This document shows positions 44,501 to 52,492 of a stretch of 64,000 bases of DNA, piece after piece (position 1 is the stretch's first letter; each line of letters opens with the position of its first letter). Both the position numbers and the translations under genes were made by a program. Origin of the DNA: Pseudomonadota bacterium (lineage in GTDB: Bacteria; Pseudomonadota; Alphaproteobacteria; Rhizobiales; Pleomorphomonadaceae). Below the pieces are notes generated by a model that saw nothing but the letters and a program-made list of their open reading frames with translations, had not been told where the DNA came from and searched no databases. Location: the NCBI GenBank assembly GCA_023436885.1, contig JAEZHI010000007.1:124001-188000 (forward strand). Reading direction: 5' to 3'.

Positions 44501-45351
44501 AGACGTTCAAGCAGTACGCAAGTGGCGGTCGGCAGAAGTGCGCCGATCGAAACGCCAACCGGCGTCAGCATCTGCATGACGTCAGCCTTGCCATAGGCTC
44601 CCAACATCATCACGAGCCAGACACTTCCGGACAGAACGGCCATATCGGAGGGCCGCAGAAGGAAGCTCACCAGCAGCAATGGCACAATGCAGAAAATTTC
44701 GGGTTCGGGCAAAGTGAAGGTAATCGCCAGCGCGGCGGCCGACGACGCAGCGACGATCAATGCAAAGTCGCGAGGTGCCAGCCATGCGGGTCGCGGTTCG
44801 AGCTTCGCCGGGTCTCGATCGAGGTAAAGCAACGGAGGCAAAAAAATGGCGAAGCCTGCCGTTACGCCCGCCCACCAGACGCCGGTCGGGGCGGGAGCCT
44901 TAAGCGCGAAGCCGCCTGCGGAAAACAAGAAAGCGGCGACTAGACCCGACAGCGGGGAGACGATTGTCACACACAATGCAGACAGTATTTCGAAGAGCGT
45001 TTCGTTACGCGAGGCTACCGACCATTGCCCGACCAAGTCGATCAGCATTAGCGCAACGGCGATTACGAGGGCCCTTATCAACACGAAGGAAAGAAGACAG
45101 TGCAGATCGCCGCCACGATACCAGGCAAACAGGAGCCAACCAGCAAGGGCACCGGCGCCACCGACCAAGCGATCAACATTCGGGCGTCTGGCAAGGATGG
45201 CTACAAGCACGGCATCGGCAGGCCAAACGGGGGTCCGGACCCCCAACACCATGACGACCGCAACCATCAGCGCCGATAAGCCGACAATCAGCAAGCCGCA
45301 GCCTAAAAACAGGCCGATACGGCCCCCGGGAAATACGCCTTTGAGCACCAT
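41599..45351 (-). CDS. Membrane MASE1-PAS-GGDEF-EAL cyclic-di-GMP enzyme
   Basis: The 1250-residue protein has an N-terminal MASE1-like membrane sensor with about eight helices (first LFLGCGLLIVGLSALMVAVV). Several PAS domains follow (DASIGVTIMDSEGRYLKVNA; AISDGVIATDVEGRVTLINP) with a PAC segment ending GTHTDISRNKEAE. The GGDEF domain has intact RLGGDEFAVLIE near 885, so cyclase activity is likely. The EAL domain has ELLVRM near 1020, EITETAVI and LDDFGSGLSSFTYLKS, so phosphodiesterase activity is possible. The inhibitory RxxD site before GGDEF reads PISD, so it is absent. The start at 45351 was preferred; GGAG is only 2 bases upstream. Confidence 0.9.
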   Translation of the reverse strand: MVLKGVFPGGRIGLFLGCGLLIVGLSALMVAVVMVLGVRTPVWPADAVLVAILARRPNVDRLVGGAGALAGWLLFAWYRGGDLHCLLSFVLIRALVIAVALMLIDLVGQWSVASRNETLFEILSALCVTIVSPLSGLVAAFLFSAGGFALKAPAPTGVWWAGVTAGFAIFLPPLLYLDRDPAKLEPRPAWLAPRDFALIVAASSAAALAITFTLPEPEIFCIVPLLLVSFLLRPSDMAVLSGSVWLVMMLGAYGKADVMQMLTPVGVSIGALLPTATCVLLERLRQRERELAESENLFRRSMDDASIGVTIMDSEGRYLKVNAAFCAMTGYAASELTGRSYREITFEPDRQGLGVNCSDISSGTLRNFKAEKRYVRKTGEVFWAEVAVIVVADPVTGRPSRLISQIEDIDLKKRTLEAISESESRWAFALENGQQGVWDVDKSGGRLYTSPTWKRMLGYEPDDVSIDGGDAWLQLMHPDDQEKFLAANYAHEKGETEWLEAEFRLRHKDGHWVWILDRGKVISRDAGGQPLRIIGTHTDISRNKEAEREIQLLEERVRLAVETGGIGLWSIDLATGVATWNGEAFGRMAAEGSGHQSLEWLRFVHPEDRISLSEMLHQAALDPKARVNTTCRLLSPARGLVHIRVLADQVTLSNGDRLLLGTAWDISEQVSASQALRDEKERLRTTLHAISDGVIATDVEGRVTLINPAAQRMTGFTEEEAINRPIEEVFQAVHDDNGHPAASCIRQVLETGAPVERLGTQVIDVRGRDVHHIREAASPIAAGTDGRAGAVLVFQDVSAERAMRRSLAHAATHDDLTGLANRRNFETRIQGMIGTAREQDSRHGLLFIDLDRFKIVNDTAGHLAGDALLQEVARTMRSIVPISDCLARLGGDEFAVLIENCDRQFAAFVGEKLIDAIGAIRFTWEGKVYEIGASAGVSQVDATTASAEAVLAEADVACYAAKSAGRGRVSVFLQDTGEAQRHMSDFRMAARIRETIENDRFVLYAQEIRAIAEPHTRGRSLELLVRMLGDDDEILTPDTFIPAAERFELMGTIDRWVLAKVISDFGPAIMAVPNLHVAVNLSANSLNDPTLWRYLADLFRASRLSPSRLTLEITETAVINSFEVARDFIRAARSVGCRVSLDDFGSGLSSFTYLKSFDVDAIKIDGSFVHTMAESAYDRTVVRAINEIGRELGVDVIAERIEDEVTLNELAALGVSFGQGYLFNQPRDLSSVLAEYGVDMNDQVTEPLRA

Positions 45352-45464
45352 AGCTCCATGCCGCGTGATGACGCGGCATGAGATGTTGCATATCGACGTG
45401 AAACAACGCTTAACGTCGCGCAGAATATTGCCTTTTAGCTTCCGGCAACGCTCGTGCAACGGCC

Positions 45465-46334
45465 TCAGGCAAAGACGATCGTCTTCTTGCCGTGCATCAG
45501 AACACGCGCCTCGAGGTGCAACTTCACGGCACGTGCAAGCACGCGCGATTCATTATCCCGACCGACCGCCACAAGATCTTCCGCCGACAACGCATGAGTG
45601 ACACGAGACGTTTCCTGCTCGATGATCGGGCCTTCGTCTAGGTCCGGCGTCACGTAATGGGCAGTGGCGCCGATCAGCTTGACGCCGCGCTCATGCGCCT
45701 GGTGATAGGGGCGCGCACCCTTGAATGACGGCAGGAAGGAATGATGGATGTTGATGACCTTGCCGAAAAGGGCTGACGACAGCTTGTCGGAAAGCACCTG
45801 CATGTAGCGGGCAAGGACCACCAGCTCAGCGCCGGTCTCTTCGACCAGGGCCATCACTCTGGCTTCCTGCTCGTCCTTGTTCGACTTGTCTTTGTCGACC
45901 GGCCAGCAATAGTAGGGAATGCCCTGTGCTTCGGCGAAAGCCCGGCTGTCCTCGTGATTGGAAACGATGGCGGCCACTTCCGCCTTCAGCCAGCCGACGC
46001 GGATCTGGTACATCAGGTGCTGCAGGCAATGATCGAACTTCGACACCATGATGATGATCTTGGGTGTACGGGCAGCGTCAACGAGATCGACCGTCATGCC
46101 AAAGGTTTCGATGGTGTCCGACAGAGCCGCGCGGATGGTTTCCGCGCTCAGGGCCGCCGGCGTCTCGAAAGCGATGCGCATGAAGAAACGGTTGGTGACT
46201 CGATCCCAGAACTGGGCGCTTTCGGCGATGTTGCCACCAAGACCGGCGAGGATGGTGGTGACCGAGGCAACGATGCGCGGGCGGTCAGCGCAAGAGAGCG
46301 TGAGAATGTGGGTGCGCTTGTGGGCGTCAGCCAT
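45465..46334 (-). CDS. purU: Formyltetrahydrofolate deformylase
   Basis: PurU hydrolyses 10-formyl-tetrahydrofolate to formate and tetrahydrofolate, feeding formate to purine synthesis and balancing one-carbon units. The 289 residues have an N-terminal ACT domain (TLSCADRPRIVASVTTIL) and a formyltransferase domain. The catalytic segment is INIHHSFLPSFKGARPYHQA (Asn, His), followed by GATAHYVTPDLDEGPIIEQ (Asp). GAGG precedes the ATG by about 9 bases. The length is normal. Confidence 0.95.
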   Translation of the reverse strand: MADAHKRTHILTLSCADRPRIVASVTTILAGLGGNIAESAQFWDRVTNRFFMRIAFETPAALSAETIRAALSDTIETFGMTVDLVDAARTPKIIIMVSKFDHCLQHLMYQIRVGWLKAEVAAIVSNHEDSRAFAEAQGIPYYCWPVDKDKSNKDEQEARVMALVEETGAELVVLARYMQVLSDKLSSALFGKVINIHHSFLPSFKGARPYHQAHERGVKLIGATAHYVTPDLDEGPIIEQETSRVTHALSAEDLVAVGRDNESRVLARAVKLHLEARVLMHGKKTIVFA

Positions 46335-46435
46335 GATCGAGGACCTCGCGGAATTTGGTTGACGCTAGTTAGCTTGCTGAGCCGGAAGAAGAAAGAGGCT
46401 AAAGCATTCAGGTGTGGCGGCTGGCGTACGGATCA

Positions 46436-47500
46436 TCAAAGTGGCCGTTCGTCGAGCGCCACCGATTTCACCAGCGCGAACACGGGGCTGCCGGGTGAAA
46501 GACCAAGGTCCGCAACCGATGCTCGGGTCACGGAGGCAGCGAGGTGCGCACCACCCTCAAGGACCACATCGACGGTGACACTCGCCCCCGGAACATCGGG
46601 AATATCGGCGATGGTACCGACAAGGACGGTTCGTATGGTGACGCCTTCGGGCTTTTGGGTTGCAAGCGCCACGTCGGTCGCGTGCACAAGGACGCGGACA
46701 CCCCGCCCCCTGTGGCCCACGATTCCGTTGAGCCACACCATGCCGGCGGGCGTTTCAACCGGCGTCAGCTGAAAAGCCTGATCCGGCGCCCCTAGGCTGC
46801 CTTCAATAACAGACATGACCTCGAAGCGATCGCTGGCAGCGCGAAACACATCGGCAGGGGCGCCTTCGCGTGCGACCTTGCCGGCTTCGAGCACCACTAC
46901 CTTGCCGGCAAGCCGCGCCACCTCCTCGACGGCGTGGCTGACGTAGATAATAGGAATGCCGAACTCATCGCGCAGCGTTTCGATAAGCGGGAGGATCTCA
47001 AGCCGGCGTGCCGCGTCCAGAGAGGCCAAAGGTTCGTCCATCAACAACAGGCGTGGCGATGCAAGCAGTGCCCGACCAATGGCAACGCGCTGCTGTTCTC
47101 CGCCACTGAGCGTGGCCGGATGTCGATCGAGCAGGTGACCGATACCGAGCGTGTCGATCACCGGCTGTTCAGCAATGCGACGATCTCCCTTCGGCGTGAA
47201 CAAGCGGCCATAGCGGAGGTTGGCACCGACCGAAAGGTGCGGAAACAACCGCGCCTCCTGAAACACAACGCCGATACGGCGCCGATGCGGAGGCGTATGC
47301 CGACCCGCTCCATCGGCGATGATCGCGTCATCAAGCACCACATGACCGGCGCGAAGCCGTGTCAGCCCGGCAAGCACCTTAATGACCGACGACTTGCCCG
47401 ATCCGGAGGGCCCGAACAATGCGGTAATACCGTTTCCACCGGAAAAGGCGACGTCGAGCATGAAATCGCCAAGAGGCTGTTGGATCTCCACGTCGATCAA
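46436..47500 (-). CDS. modC: Molybdate ABC transporter ATP-binding protein
   Basis: ModC powers molybdate import through ModB. The 354 residues show Walker A FGPSGSGKSSVIKVLAGL, the ABC signature TLSGGEQQRVAIGRALL and Walker B RLLLMDEPLASLDAARR. The C-terminal part (after about 290) is a Mop/TOBE molybdate-binding domain, typical of ModC. It overlaps modB by 4 bases. Confidence 0.95.
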   Translation of the reverse strand: MIDVEIQQPLGDFMLDVAFSGGNGITALFGPSGSGKSSVIKVLAGLTRLRAGHVVLDDAIIADGAGRHTPPHRRRIGVVFQEARLFPHLSVGANLRYGRLFTPKGDRRIAEQPVIDTLGIGHLLDRHPATLSGGEQQRVAIGRALLASPRLLLMDEPLASLDAARRLEILPLIETLRDEFGIPIIYVSHAVEEVARLAGKVVVLEAGKVAREGAPADVFRAASDRFEVMSVIEGSLGAPDQAFQLTPVETPAGMVWLNGIVGHRGRGVRVLVHATDVALATQKPEGVTIRTVLVGTIADIPDVPGASVTVDVVLEGGAHLAASVTRASVADLGLSPGSPVFALVKSVALDERPL

Positions 47501-48186
47501 GAGGAAGCCCTCCTGAACCAGCGCGCGATGATTTCCGAGGCGACGAGAGCCGCGAGCCCAATGCCGGCGGCAATCAACGACAGCATCAGCGCCTCGCCAT
47601 CTCCGTCGGGGCTTTGGCTCGCCGTGTAGATGGCCGAAGCTATGGTACGCGTCTCACCTGGAATATTGGAAACAAAAGTGATCGTGGCACCAAACTCGCC
47701 AAGCGCCTTGGCAAATCCCAGGGTCGCACCGACCAAGATGCCTGGAAGCGAAAGCGGCAGCGTCACAAGAAAGAAAGTCGCAACCGGACCGGCGCCCAAG
47801 GCGCCGGACGCCTGCTCAAGGCGCGCGTCGACGGCTTCGATCGACAACCGAATGGCCCGCACGATGATCGGCAGCGACATCACGACGGCGGCGACAACGG
47901 CGCCGGTCCATCGGAAAGCGAAGACAATTCCGAAGTGCTGATCGAGGAAAGCGCCGAGCATGCCTTTGCGCCCCAGAAGGACCAGCAGGGCATAACCGGT
48001 TACGACCGGCGGCAAGACCAGGGGAAGATGAATGATGCCATCGAAAAGCGCCTTGCCTGGGAATCGACCGCGGGCAAGGATCAAAGCCAGCACGATGGAC
48101 ACCGGAACGCCCCAAAGCGTCGCCATGGTGGCAACCTTGAAGCTTAGTAAAATGGCGACCCAGGCATCGGGAGAAAGATCAAGCAT
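47497..48186 (-). CDS. modB: Molybdate ABC transporter permease
   Basis: ModB is the membrane channel of the molybdate importer. The 229 residues have five to six transmembrane helices and the binding-protein-dependent permease motif around ASGALGAGPVATFFLVTLPL and GFAKALGEFGATITFVSN, the coupling helix typical of ModB. I chose ATG 48186 at the family start (MLDLSPDAW); a GTG at 48210 would add 8 residues. It lies 101 bases after modA with a hairpin in the gap. Confidence 0.93.
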   Translation of the reverse strand: MLDLSPDAWVAILLSFKVATMATLWGVPVSIVLALILARGRFPGKALFDGIIHLPLVLPPVVTGYALLVLLGRKGMLGAFLDQHFGIVFAFRWTGAVVAAVVMSLPIIVRAIRLSIEAVDARLEQASGALGAGPVATFFLVTLPLSLPGILVGATLGFAKALGEFGATITFVSNIPGETRTIASAIYTASQSPDGDGEALMLSLIAAGIGLAALVASEIIARWFRRASS

Positions 48187-48254
48187 CGGCTCAGAGTGTT
48201 CGATCGGCACCAGGTCGGCAAGAGATCATCTTCGTTCCGCCACGCGAATGTTTG

Positions 48255-48281
48255 GGGGCGATCGGCAATAGCGACCGCCCC
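48255..48281 (-). terminator. Hairpin between modA and modB
   Basis: GGGGCG/CGCCCC arms with an inner TCG/CGA pairing form a stem with one mismatch just after the modA stop. It may stabilise modA mRNA or partly end transcription so that the binding protein is made in excess. Confidence 0.4.
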
Positions 48282-48287
48282 TACCGT

Positions 48288-49052
48288 TTACTTGGCGGGA
48301 ATGACGAAGCTAGCAGCCTTGAACACGGCGTCAGCTTCTGGCCCCTTCAGGTAGGTTACGAAGTCGCTCGCTGACTGGCTGGCATTCCTCGTAAGGCCGA
48401 TCGGATAGACGATCGGCTGGTGACTGGTCTCAGGGAAGGTCGCGACGACGGCAACTCCGGGCTCGGCGGCCGCGTCCGTACCATAGACAATGCCCAGTTT
48501 GGCCTCGCCCCGCGCAACCATCTGCAACGCGACGCGCACGTTTTCAGCCGGCGCAAAGTGAGGCGCCAATGCCTCGTAAAGCCCGAGCGACTTCAGTGCT
48601 TCGTCGGCATAAGCGCCCGCCGGGACGCTTTTGGCCTCGCCAACCGCGAGACGCTCCTGACCGAGGATGGCAGGGAGGGAAGCCTTGTCATCGAAATCAA
48701 CGTTGACCTTGGCGTCCTTCGCAGCCACCAACACCAATGAATTGCCGAGAAGGTTGAAGCTGCTGCCCTCCTTCATGAGACCCTTGCCTTCAACGTAGGT
48801 CATCCACTTGAGATCGGCCGAAATGAAGATATCGGCGGGCGCGCCGGCCTCGATCTGCTTGGCCAGAGCACCGGAGGCTGCAGGTGTGATCTGAAATTCC
48901 AGGTCTTTGCCGGCCTTGTAGGTGTCAGCAATCTTCTGAAGCGAAGGCGCCACCGAAGCGGCAGCGAAAATCTTGATCTGATCAGCAGCGGAGGCAACAG
49001 AGCTCAGGAAGCCAAGAGCAAGCGCGGCAACGAGGGCAAGCGACTTTTTCAT
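48288..49052 (-). CDS. modA: Molybdate-binding periplasmic protein
   Basis: ModA captures molybdate in the periplasm. The 254-residue protein begins with a Sec signal peptide (MKKSLALVAALALGFLSSVASA, cleavage after ASA near residue 22, then ADQIKIFAAASV). Family segments include ITPAASGALAKQIEAGAPAD and GAYADEALKSLGLYEAL. The ribosome binding site is GAGGAG 6 bases before the ATG, and a ModE box lies just upstream, so expression should fall when molybdate is plentiful. Confidence 0.96.
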   Translation of the reverse strand: MKKSLALVAALALGFLSSVASAADQIKIFAAASVAPSLQKIADTYKAGKDLEFQITPAASGALAKQIEAGAPADIFISADLKWMTYVEGKGLMKEGSSFNLLGNSLVLVAAKDAKVNVDFDDKASLPAILGQERLAVGEAKSVPAGAYADEALKSLGLYEALAPHFAPAENVRVALQMVARGEAKLGIVYGTDAAAEPGVAVVATFPETSHQPIVYPIGLTRNASQSASDFVTYLKGPEADAVFKAASFVIPAK

Positions 49053-49072
49053 TGAGGAGTTCCGATCTGGGT

Positions 49073-49100
49073 ATCGTTATATATCTTAAGTTATAACGAT
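49073..49100. promoter_or_regulatory. ModE-binding Mo-box upstream of modABC
   Basis: The 28 bases start ATCGTTATATA and end TTATAACGAT, with perfect 9-bp arms (ATCGTTATA/TATAACGAT). They match the known Mo-box layout of two 11-base halves with a 6-base spacer. The site lies 21 bases before the modA start and overlaps a possible -10 region, as expected for repression by ModE-molybdate. modE is not in the window. Confidence 0.88.
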
Positions 49101-49134
49101 GCCCAAACAGGTTCAAGGGACTGAGGAGAAGCCC

Positions 49135-50151
49135 CTAGATGAGGCCGTTGGCCGAGAGCTCTTCCTTGACGTAAGCGTAAAAAATCGGCGCAGCGATCAG
49201 TCCCGGCACGCCGAATGTCGCTTCCATGGCGAGCATCACCGTCAGCATCTCCCAGGCGCGCGAGTTGATTTGCGTGCCAATGATGCGGGCGTTGACGAAA
49301 TACTCCAGCTTGTGGATGCCGATCAGGAAAAGCAGGGCGGCGATCGCAGCCGGAGCCGAAACACCCAAGCTGACGATGAAGATCACCGTATTGGAGATGA
49401 TGTTGCCGATCACCGGCAGCATGCCAACGATGAAGGTCACGGCGACCATAGTCTTCAGGAACGGCAGCTTGACGCCGATCAAGGGGTCGAGACCGAACAG
49501 GAAGATAGCCGTCAGGGTCGTGTTGAGCAGGGAAATCCGGAACTGGGCAAAGACGACACGGCGGAAGGAGAGCGTCAGACGGCGAACACGCTCGACCAAT
49601 TCAACAGCCAGAGGACCGTTCGGCCTTTCTGGCGGCCTCCGGAAAAGAACCAACGAGCCGATGATGATGCCGAACAGGATGTAGACGAGGATACGCCCGA
49701 CATCCTGACCGAAACGCTGCAGTTCCCAGGCGTTGTCCTGCAGGAACTTGACTGCCTGCCGGCGTAGTTCATCGGTATTGACTGGGAGATAGCCCCCAAT
49801 CCAAGGCGGCAAATAGGTGCGGCCAGTCTCCAGAACCTGAGCCATCTTCTGAATGAGGGCCAGCAGTCCTTCCGAACCATTTGTGAAGAGAGAACTGGCA
49901 GCGATGATGGCAGCGGTAATCCCAAGCGTGATGGCCGCCACGATAACGGCAAGCGCAACGGCTTTGCCCACCTGCTGCGTCCAGCCGGTGCGGTTGCGCA
50001 GCCAGGGCGCCGCGCTGATTGCTGTCTCGTGGACCAGGAGGCCCGCAAGCAAGCCAGCAAGGAGCCCCAACTCGAGGCAGAGCAGGAGAGCGACGCCAAC
50101 GATCAGATAGGACGCAATTTTAACCCAAGTCCCGGAAGTCAGCTTGTCCAT
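49135..50151 (-). CDS. AI-2E family (PerM/TqsA-like) membrane transporter
   Basis: The 338-residue protein has about eight transmembrane segments, beginning IASYLIVGVALLLCLELGLLA, and the conserved AI-2E/UPF0118 region PLIGVKLPFLKTMVAVTFIVGMLPVIGNIISN (quoted in part as GMLPVIGNIISNT). The C-terminal segment FGVPGLIAAPIFYAYVKEEL is also typical. Substrates in this family range from autoinducer-2 to protons or ions, so none is assigned. It is divergent from the beta-glucosidase gene and its 3' end is close to the mod promoter. Confidence 0.85.
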   Translation of the reverse strand: MDKLTSGTWVKIASYLIVGVALLLCLELGLLAGLLAGLLVHETAISAAPWLRNRTGWTQQVGKAVALAVIVAAITLGITAAIIAASSLFTNGSEGLLALIQKMAQVLETGRTYLPPWIGGYLPVNTDELRRQAVKFLQDNAWELQRFGQDVGRILVYILFGIIIGSLVLFRRPPERPNGPLAVELVERVRRLTLSFRRVVFAQFRISLLNTTLTAIFLFGLDPLIGVKLPFLKTMVAVTFIVGMLPVIGNIISNTVIFIVSLGVSAPAAIAALLFLIGIHKLEYFVNARIIGTQINSRAWEMLTVMLAMEATFGVPGLIAAPIFYAYVKEELSANGLI

Positions 50152-50233
50152 CGTCCGCAGCCATCTCCATCAAAGATGCCCAAATACAACCCAATCGGAG
50201 TGAACGCAAAAAGAAACGATGGGGCTTTCAGCG

Positions 50234-50245
50234 TGAACCGATTCA
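50234..50245. promoter_or_regulatory. Possible LacI-type operator upstream of the beta-glucosidase gene
   Basis: TGAACCGATTCA is a near-palindrome with a central CG and one mismatch. This is the pattern of LacI-family sites. It lies 37 bases before the beta-glucosidase start. No LacI-type gene is in the window, so support is limited. Confidence 0.35.
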
Positions 50246-50281
50246 TGGCAAGTCGTTATGGTTGAGGAGGATACAATCCCG

Positions 50282-51640
50282 ATGTCCAACACCGCGCTTT
50301 CGAAACGTTTCTCACGCGACTTCGTCTTCGGTTACGCCACGGCCGCCTATCAGATCGAGGGCGCGCACGACGAAGATGGACGCAAGCCCAGCATCTGGGA
50401 TGCTTTTTCGCGCATACCCGGCCGCGTCAGGAATGGCGATACCGGCGATGTTGCCTGCGACCATTATCATCGCATGCCGGAAGACGTGAGACTGCTGAAA
50501 TCACTTTCGGCGGATGCCTATCGTTTCTCGATCGCCTGGCCACGGATCATTCCGGATGGGCGCGGCCCAATCAACGAGAAGGGCGTCGACTTCTATGACC
50601 GGCTGCTCGATGAGCTGCTCAGGGCCGAGATCAAGCCATACGCAACGCTTTACCATTGGGACCTGCCAATCGAGCAACACGGTCGTGGCGGCTGGTGCGC
50701 ACGGGATACCGCCTACGCCTTCGCCGACTACACCGATGTGGTCATGGCTCGCCTCGGCGACCGTCTTTCCGGCATCATGACGCTCAACGAGCCTTGGTGC
50801 TCGGGGCATCTTTCCTATCTGATCGGCGAGCATGCACCGGGTGAGCACAACATGACGGCGACTCTCGCCGCCATTCACACGCTGAACCTCGCACATGGTC
50901 TCGCTATTCAGGCGATCAAGGCGCGGCGGGCCGACCTGCCAGCCGGCATCGTCTACAATGCAAAGGCGGTCTATCCGGTCACGGACCAGCCTGCGGACGT
51001 CGCGGCGGCCGAGCGATATCGTTCCTTCCATGACGGGGTATTCATGGATCCGGTCTTCCTTGGTCACTATCCTGAAGACGTGATGGCAGCATTCGGTCCG
51101 ATTATGCCGAAAATCGAGGCTGATGACCTGAAGATCATTTCGACACCGATCGACTTTCTTGGCCTGAACTTTTACGCGCCGGAACGGATTACGGCCGACC
51201 CCGCCCTTCCCTTCCCGCACGCCCGCTCGGTACAGGCCGAAAATGTGGCGCGTACGGCCATGGGCTGGGAAATCTACGCGCCGGCGCTGGATCGCCTCCT
51301 GAGCGACCTCAATAACCGCTACCGGTTGCCGCCGATCTATATCGCCGAGAATGGCTGCGCTCAGTATGACGAACTCGTCGACGGCAAGTGCGACGACCCT
51401 GGGCGCATCGATTATCTAGAGAAACACCTCAACGTTCTCGCCGATGCCATGGACAAGGGCATACGGATCGATGGTTACTTCGTCTGGTCGCTCATGGACA
51501 ATTTTGAGTGGGCGCACGGCTACGCCAAGCGCTTCGGCGTCGTCTACGTCGACTACGAAACCCAAGCGCGGGTGCCCAAGTCGTCAGCTATCTGGTATCG
51601 GGATCTGATTGCCGGACGCGCTCAGGCCGCATCAACTTGA
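50282..51640 (+). CDS. GH1 beta-glucosidase
   Basis: The 452-residue enzyme belongs to glycoside hydrolase family 1 and should hydrolyse beta-glucosides such as cellobiose in the cytoplasm. It has the N-terminal signature DFVFGYATAAYQIEGAHDED, the acid/base Glu in MTLNEPWCSGHLSYL and the nucleophile Glu in IYIAENGCAQYD. The C-terminus has YFVWSLMDNFEWAHGYAKRF. I chose ATG 50282 because GAGGAGG lies upstream; ATG 50258 would add 8 residues. No sugar transporter is adjacent. It ends before a strong hairpin. Confidence 0.94.
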   Translation: MSNTALSKRFSRDFVFGYATAAYQIEGAHDEDGRKPSIWDAFSRIPGRVRNGDTGDVACDHYHRMPEDVRLLKSLSADAYRFSIAWPRIIPDGRGPINEKGVDFYDRLLDELLRAEIKPYATLYHWDLPIEQHGRGGWCARDTAYAFADYTDVVMARLGDRLSGIMTLNEPWCSGHLSYLIGEHAPGEHNMTATLAAIHTLNLAHGLAIQAIKARRADLPAGIVYNAKAVYPVTDQPADVAAAERYRSFHDGVFMDPVFLGHYPEDVMAAFGPIMPKIEADDLKIISTPIDFLGLNFYAPERITADPALPFPHARSVQAENVARTAMGWEIYAPALDRLLSDLNNRYRLPPIYIAENGCAQYDELVDGKCDDPGRIDYLEKHLNVLADAMDKGIRIDGYFVWSLMDNFEWAHGYAKRFGVVYVDYETQARVPKSSAIWYRDLIAGRAQAAST

Positions 51641-51655
51641 GTTATGAAATAAAAG

Positions 51656-51679
51656 CCCCGGGAGTTTGCGCTCCCGGGG
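51656..51679. terminator. Strong hairpin shared by the beta-glucosidase gene and the convergent small gene
   Basis: A 9-bp perfect stem (CCCCGGGAG/CTCCCGGGG) with a 6-base loop lies 15 bases after the beta-glucosidase stop. On the minus strand it is followed by CTTTTATTTC, so it also suits termination of the gene at 51789-52061. Confidence 0.7.
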
Positions 51680-51788
51680 AAGTTGATCGGCGCGCTTGGA
51701 AGGAAAACGAGCCGAGAAGGACAACCAAGGCAAATGGCCACGTCAAAGAAAGCCTTATAAAAGAAAATAACAAAGTTATTTAGTACGC

Positions 51789-52061
51789 TTAGGTGCTGAA
51801 AATCTCGGTTGAGGATCGACCTGTCAGGCCGAGACCATCTCGGAATAGAGAATATTGCCGCCGGCCACGTATGGGAGTCTTGCTCACGCCATGCTTGGCG
51901 ATGCGGCGCACCGCGCGCTCGGCGGCAAAGCCGTTATCGAAACTTGCACCTTCAAGTGAACGGAAGCGCGGATCCACCGCATGAAATTCATAGGCGCCAC
52001 CCGCGCCAACCAGAACGCCGACCGCTTCGCCGGCCAGCTCGACGATATACCCACTATCCAT
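51789..52061 (-). CDS. Small conserved hypothetical protein
   Basis: The 90-residue protein begins MDSGYIVELAGEAVGVLVG and continues with YEFHAVDPRFRSLEGASF and AERAVRRIAKHG. I recall similar short alphaproteobacterial proteins with a VGV...FHA.DPRF..L.G..F pattern, of unknown function. GGAGG lies 5 bases before ATG 52061, which supports translation, and a hairpin with a T-rich tail follows on its strand. The C-terminal 40 residues are Arg/Ser-rich and probably disordered. Overlapping plus-strand frames are shadows. Confidence 0.6.
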   Translation of the reverse strand: MDSGYIVELAGEAVGVLVGAGGAYEFHAVDPRFRSLEGASFDNGFAAERAVRRIAKHGVSKTPIRGRRQYSLFRDGLGLTGRSSTEIFST

Positions 52062-52492
52062 TTCCGCCTCCAGGGTCGGCAATCACCGACCGAGCATCAA
52101 ACCCGTTCAAGAGCATTTGGTTTCAACGCCGCATCAAAAAACATCGACAGCTTTGGCGGAGGTCGCTGCGGAGCGTTGGTCTGTCTCTAAGGGTCATGGT
52201 CGCCTCCTTCTTGAGAGGGCGCTACCACGCTGGGGCATGGTGCTTTAGCGTTTGATCCGGCGGTCGCAAGCTACGTGTCAAATCCCGCCACACCCGTCAC
52301 CGGATGCACCTCTATGTCGCATCAAAAGGCTCGGCTCTTCGAGAAACCGTCGCCCAAATATTCCGGAAATTGTAGATAAATCGCCCGGCAGAATGGCCAA
52401 ACGGGCAAATGATTCAATTTTAGAGCGAGCGGCAAGGCGACCTTAGCTAGTACGCCTCACAATATTGGTCTCTGTGCGTTCTGGAGATACCG
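52062..52492. other. Intergenic region upstream of the FlgC-like gene
   Basis: These 431 bases separate two divergent small genes and presumably hold both promoters. I saw no clear promoter consensus, RNA gene or repeat. Frames on both strands here lack ribosome binding sites and family similarity. Confidence 0.5.

Noticed and set aside
51809..52255. Plus-strand open frame of 148 codons
   Set aside because: It overlaps the small minus-strand gene, which has the better start signal and composition; the plus frame is not protein-like.
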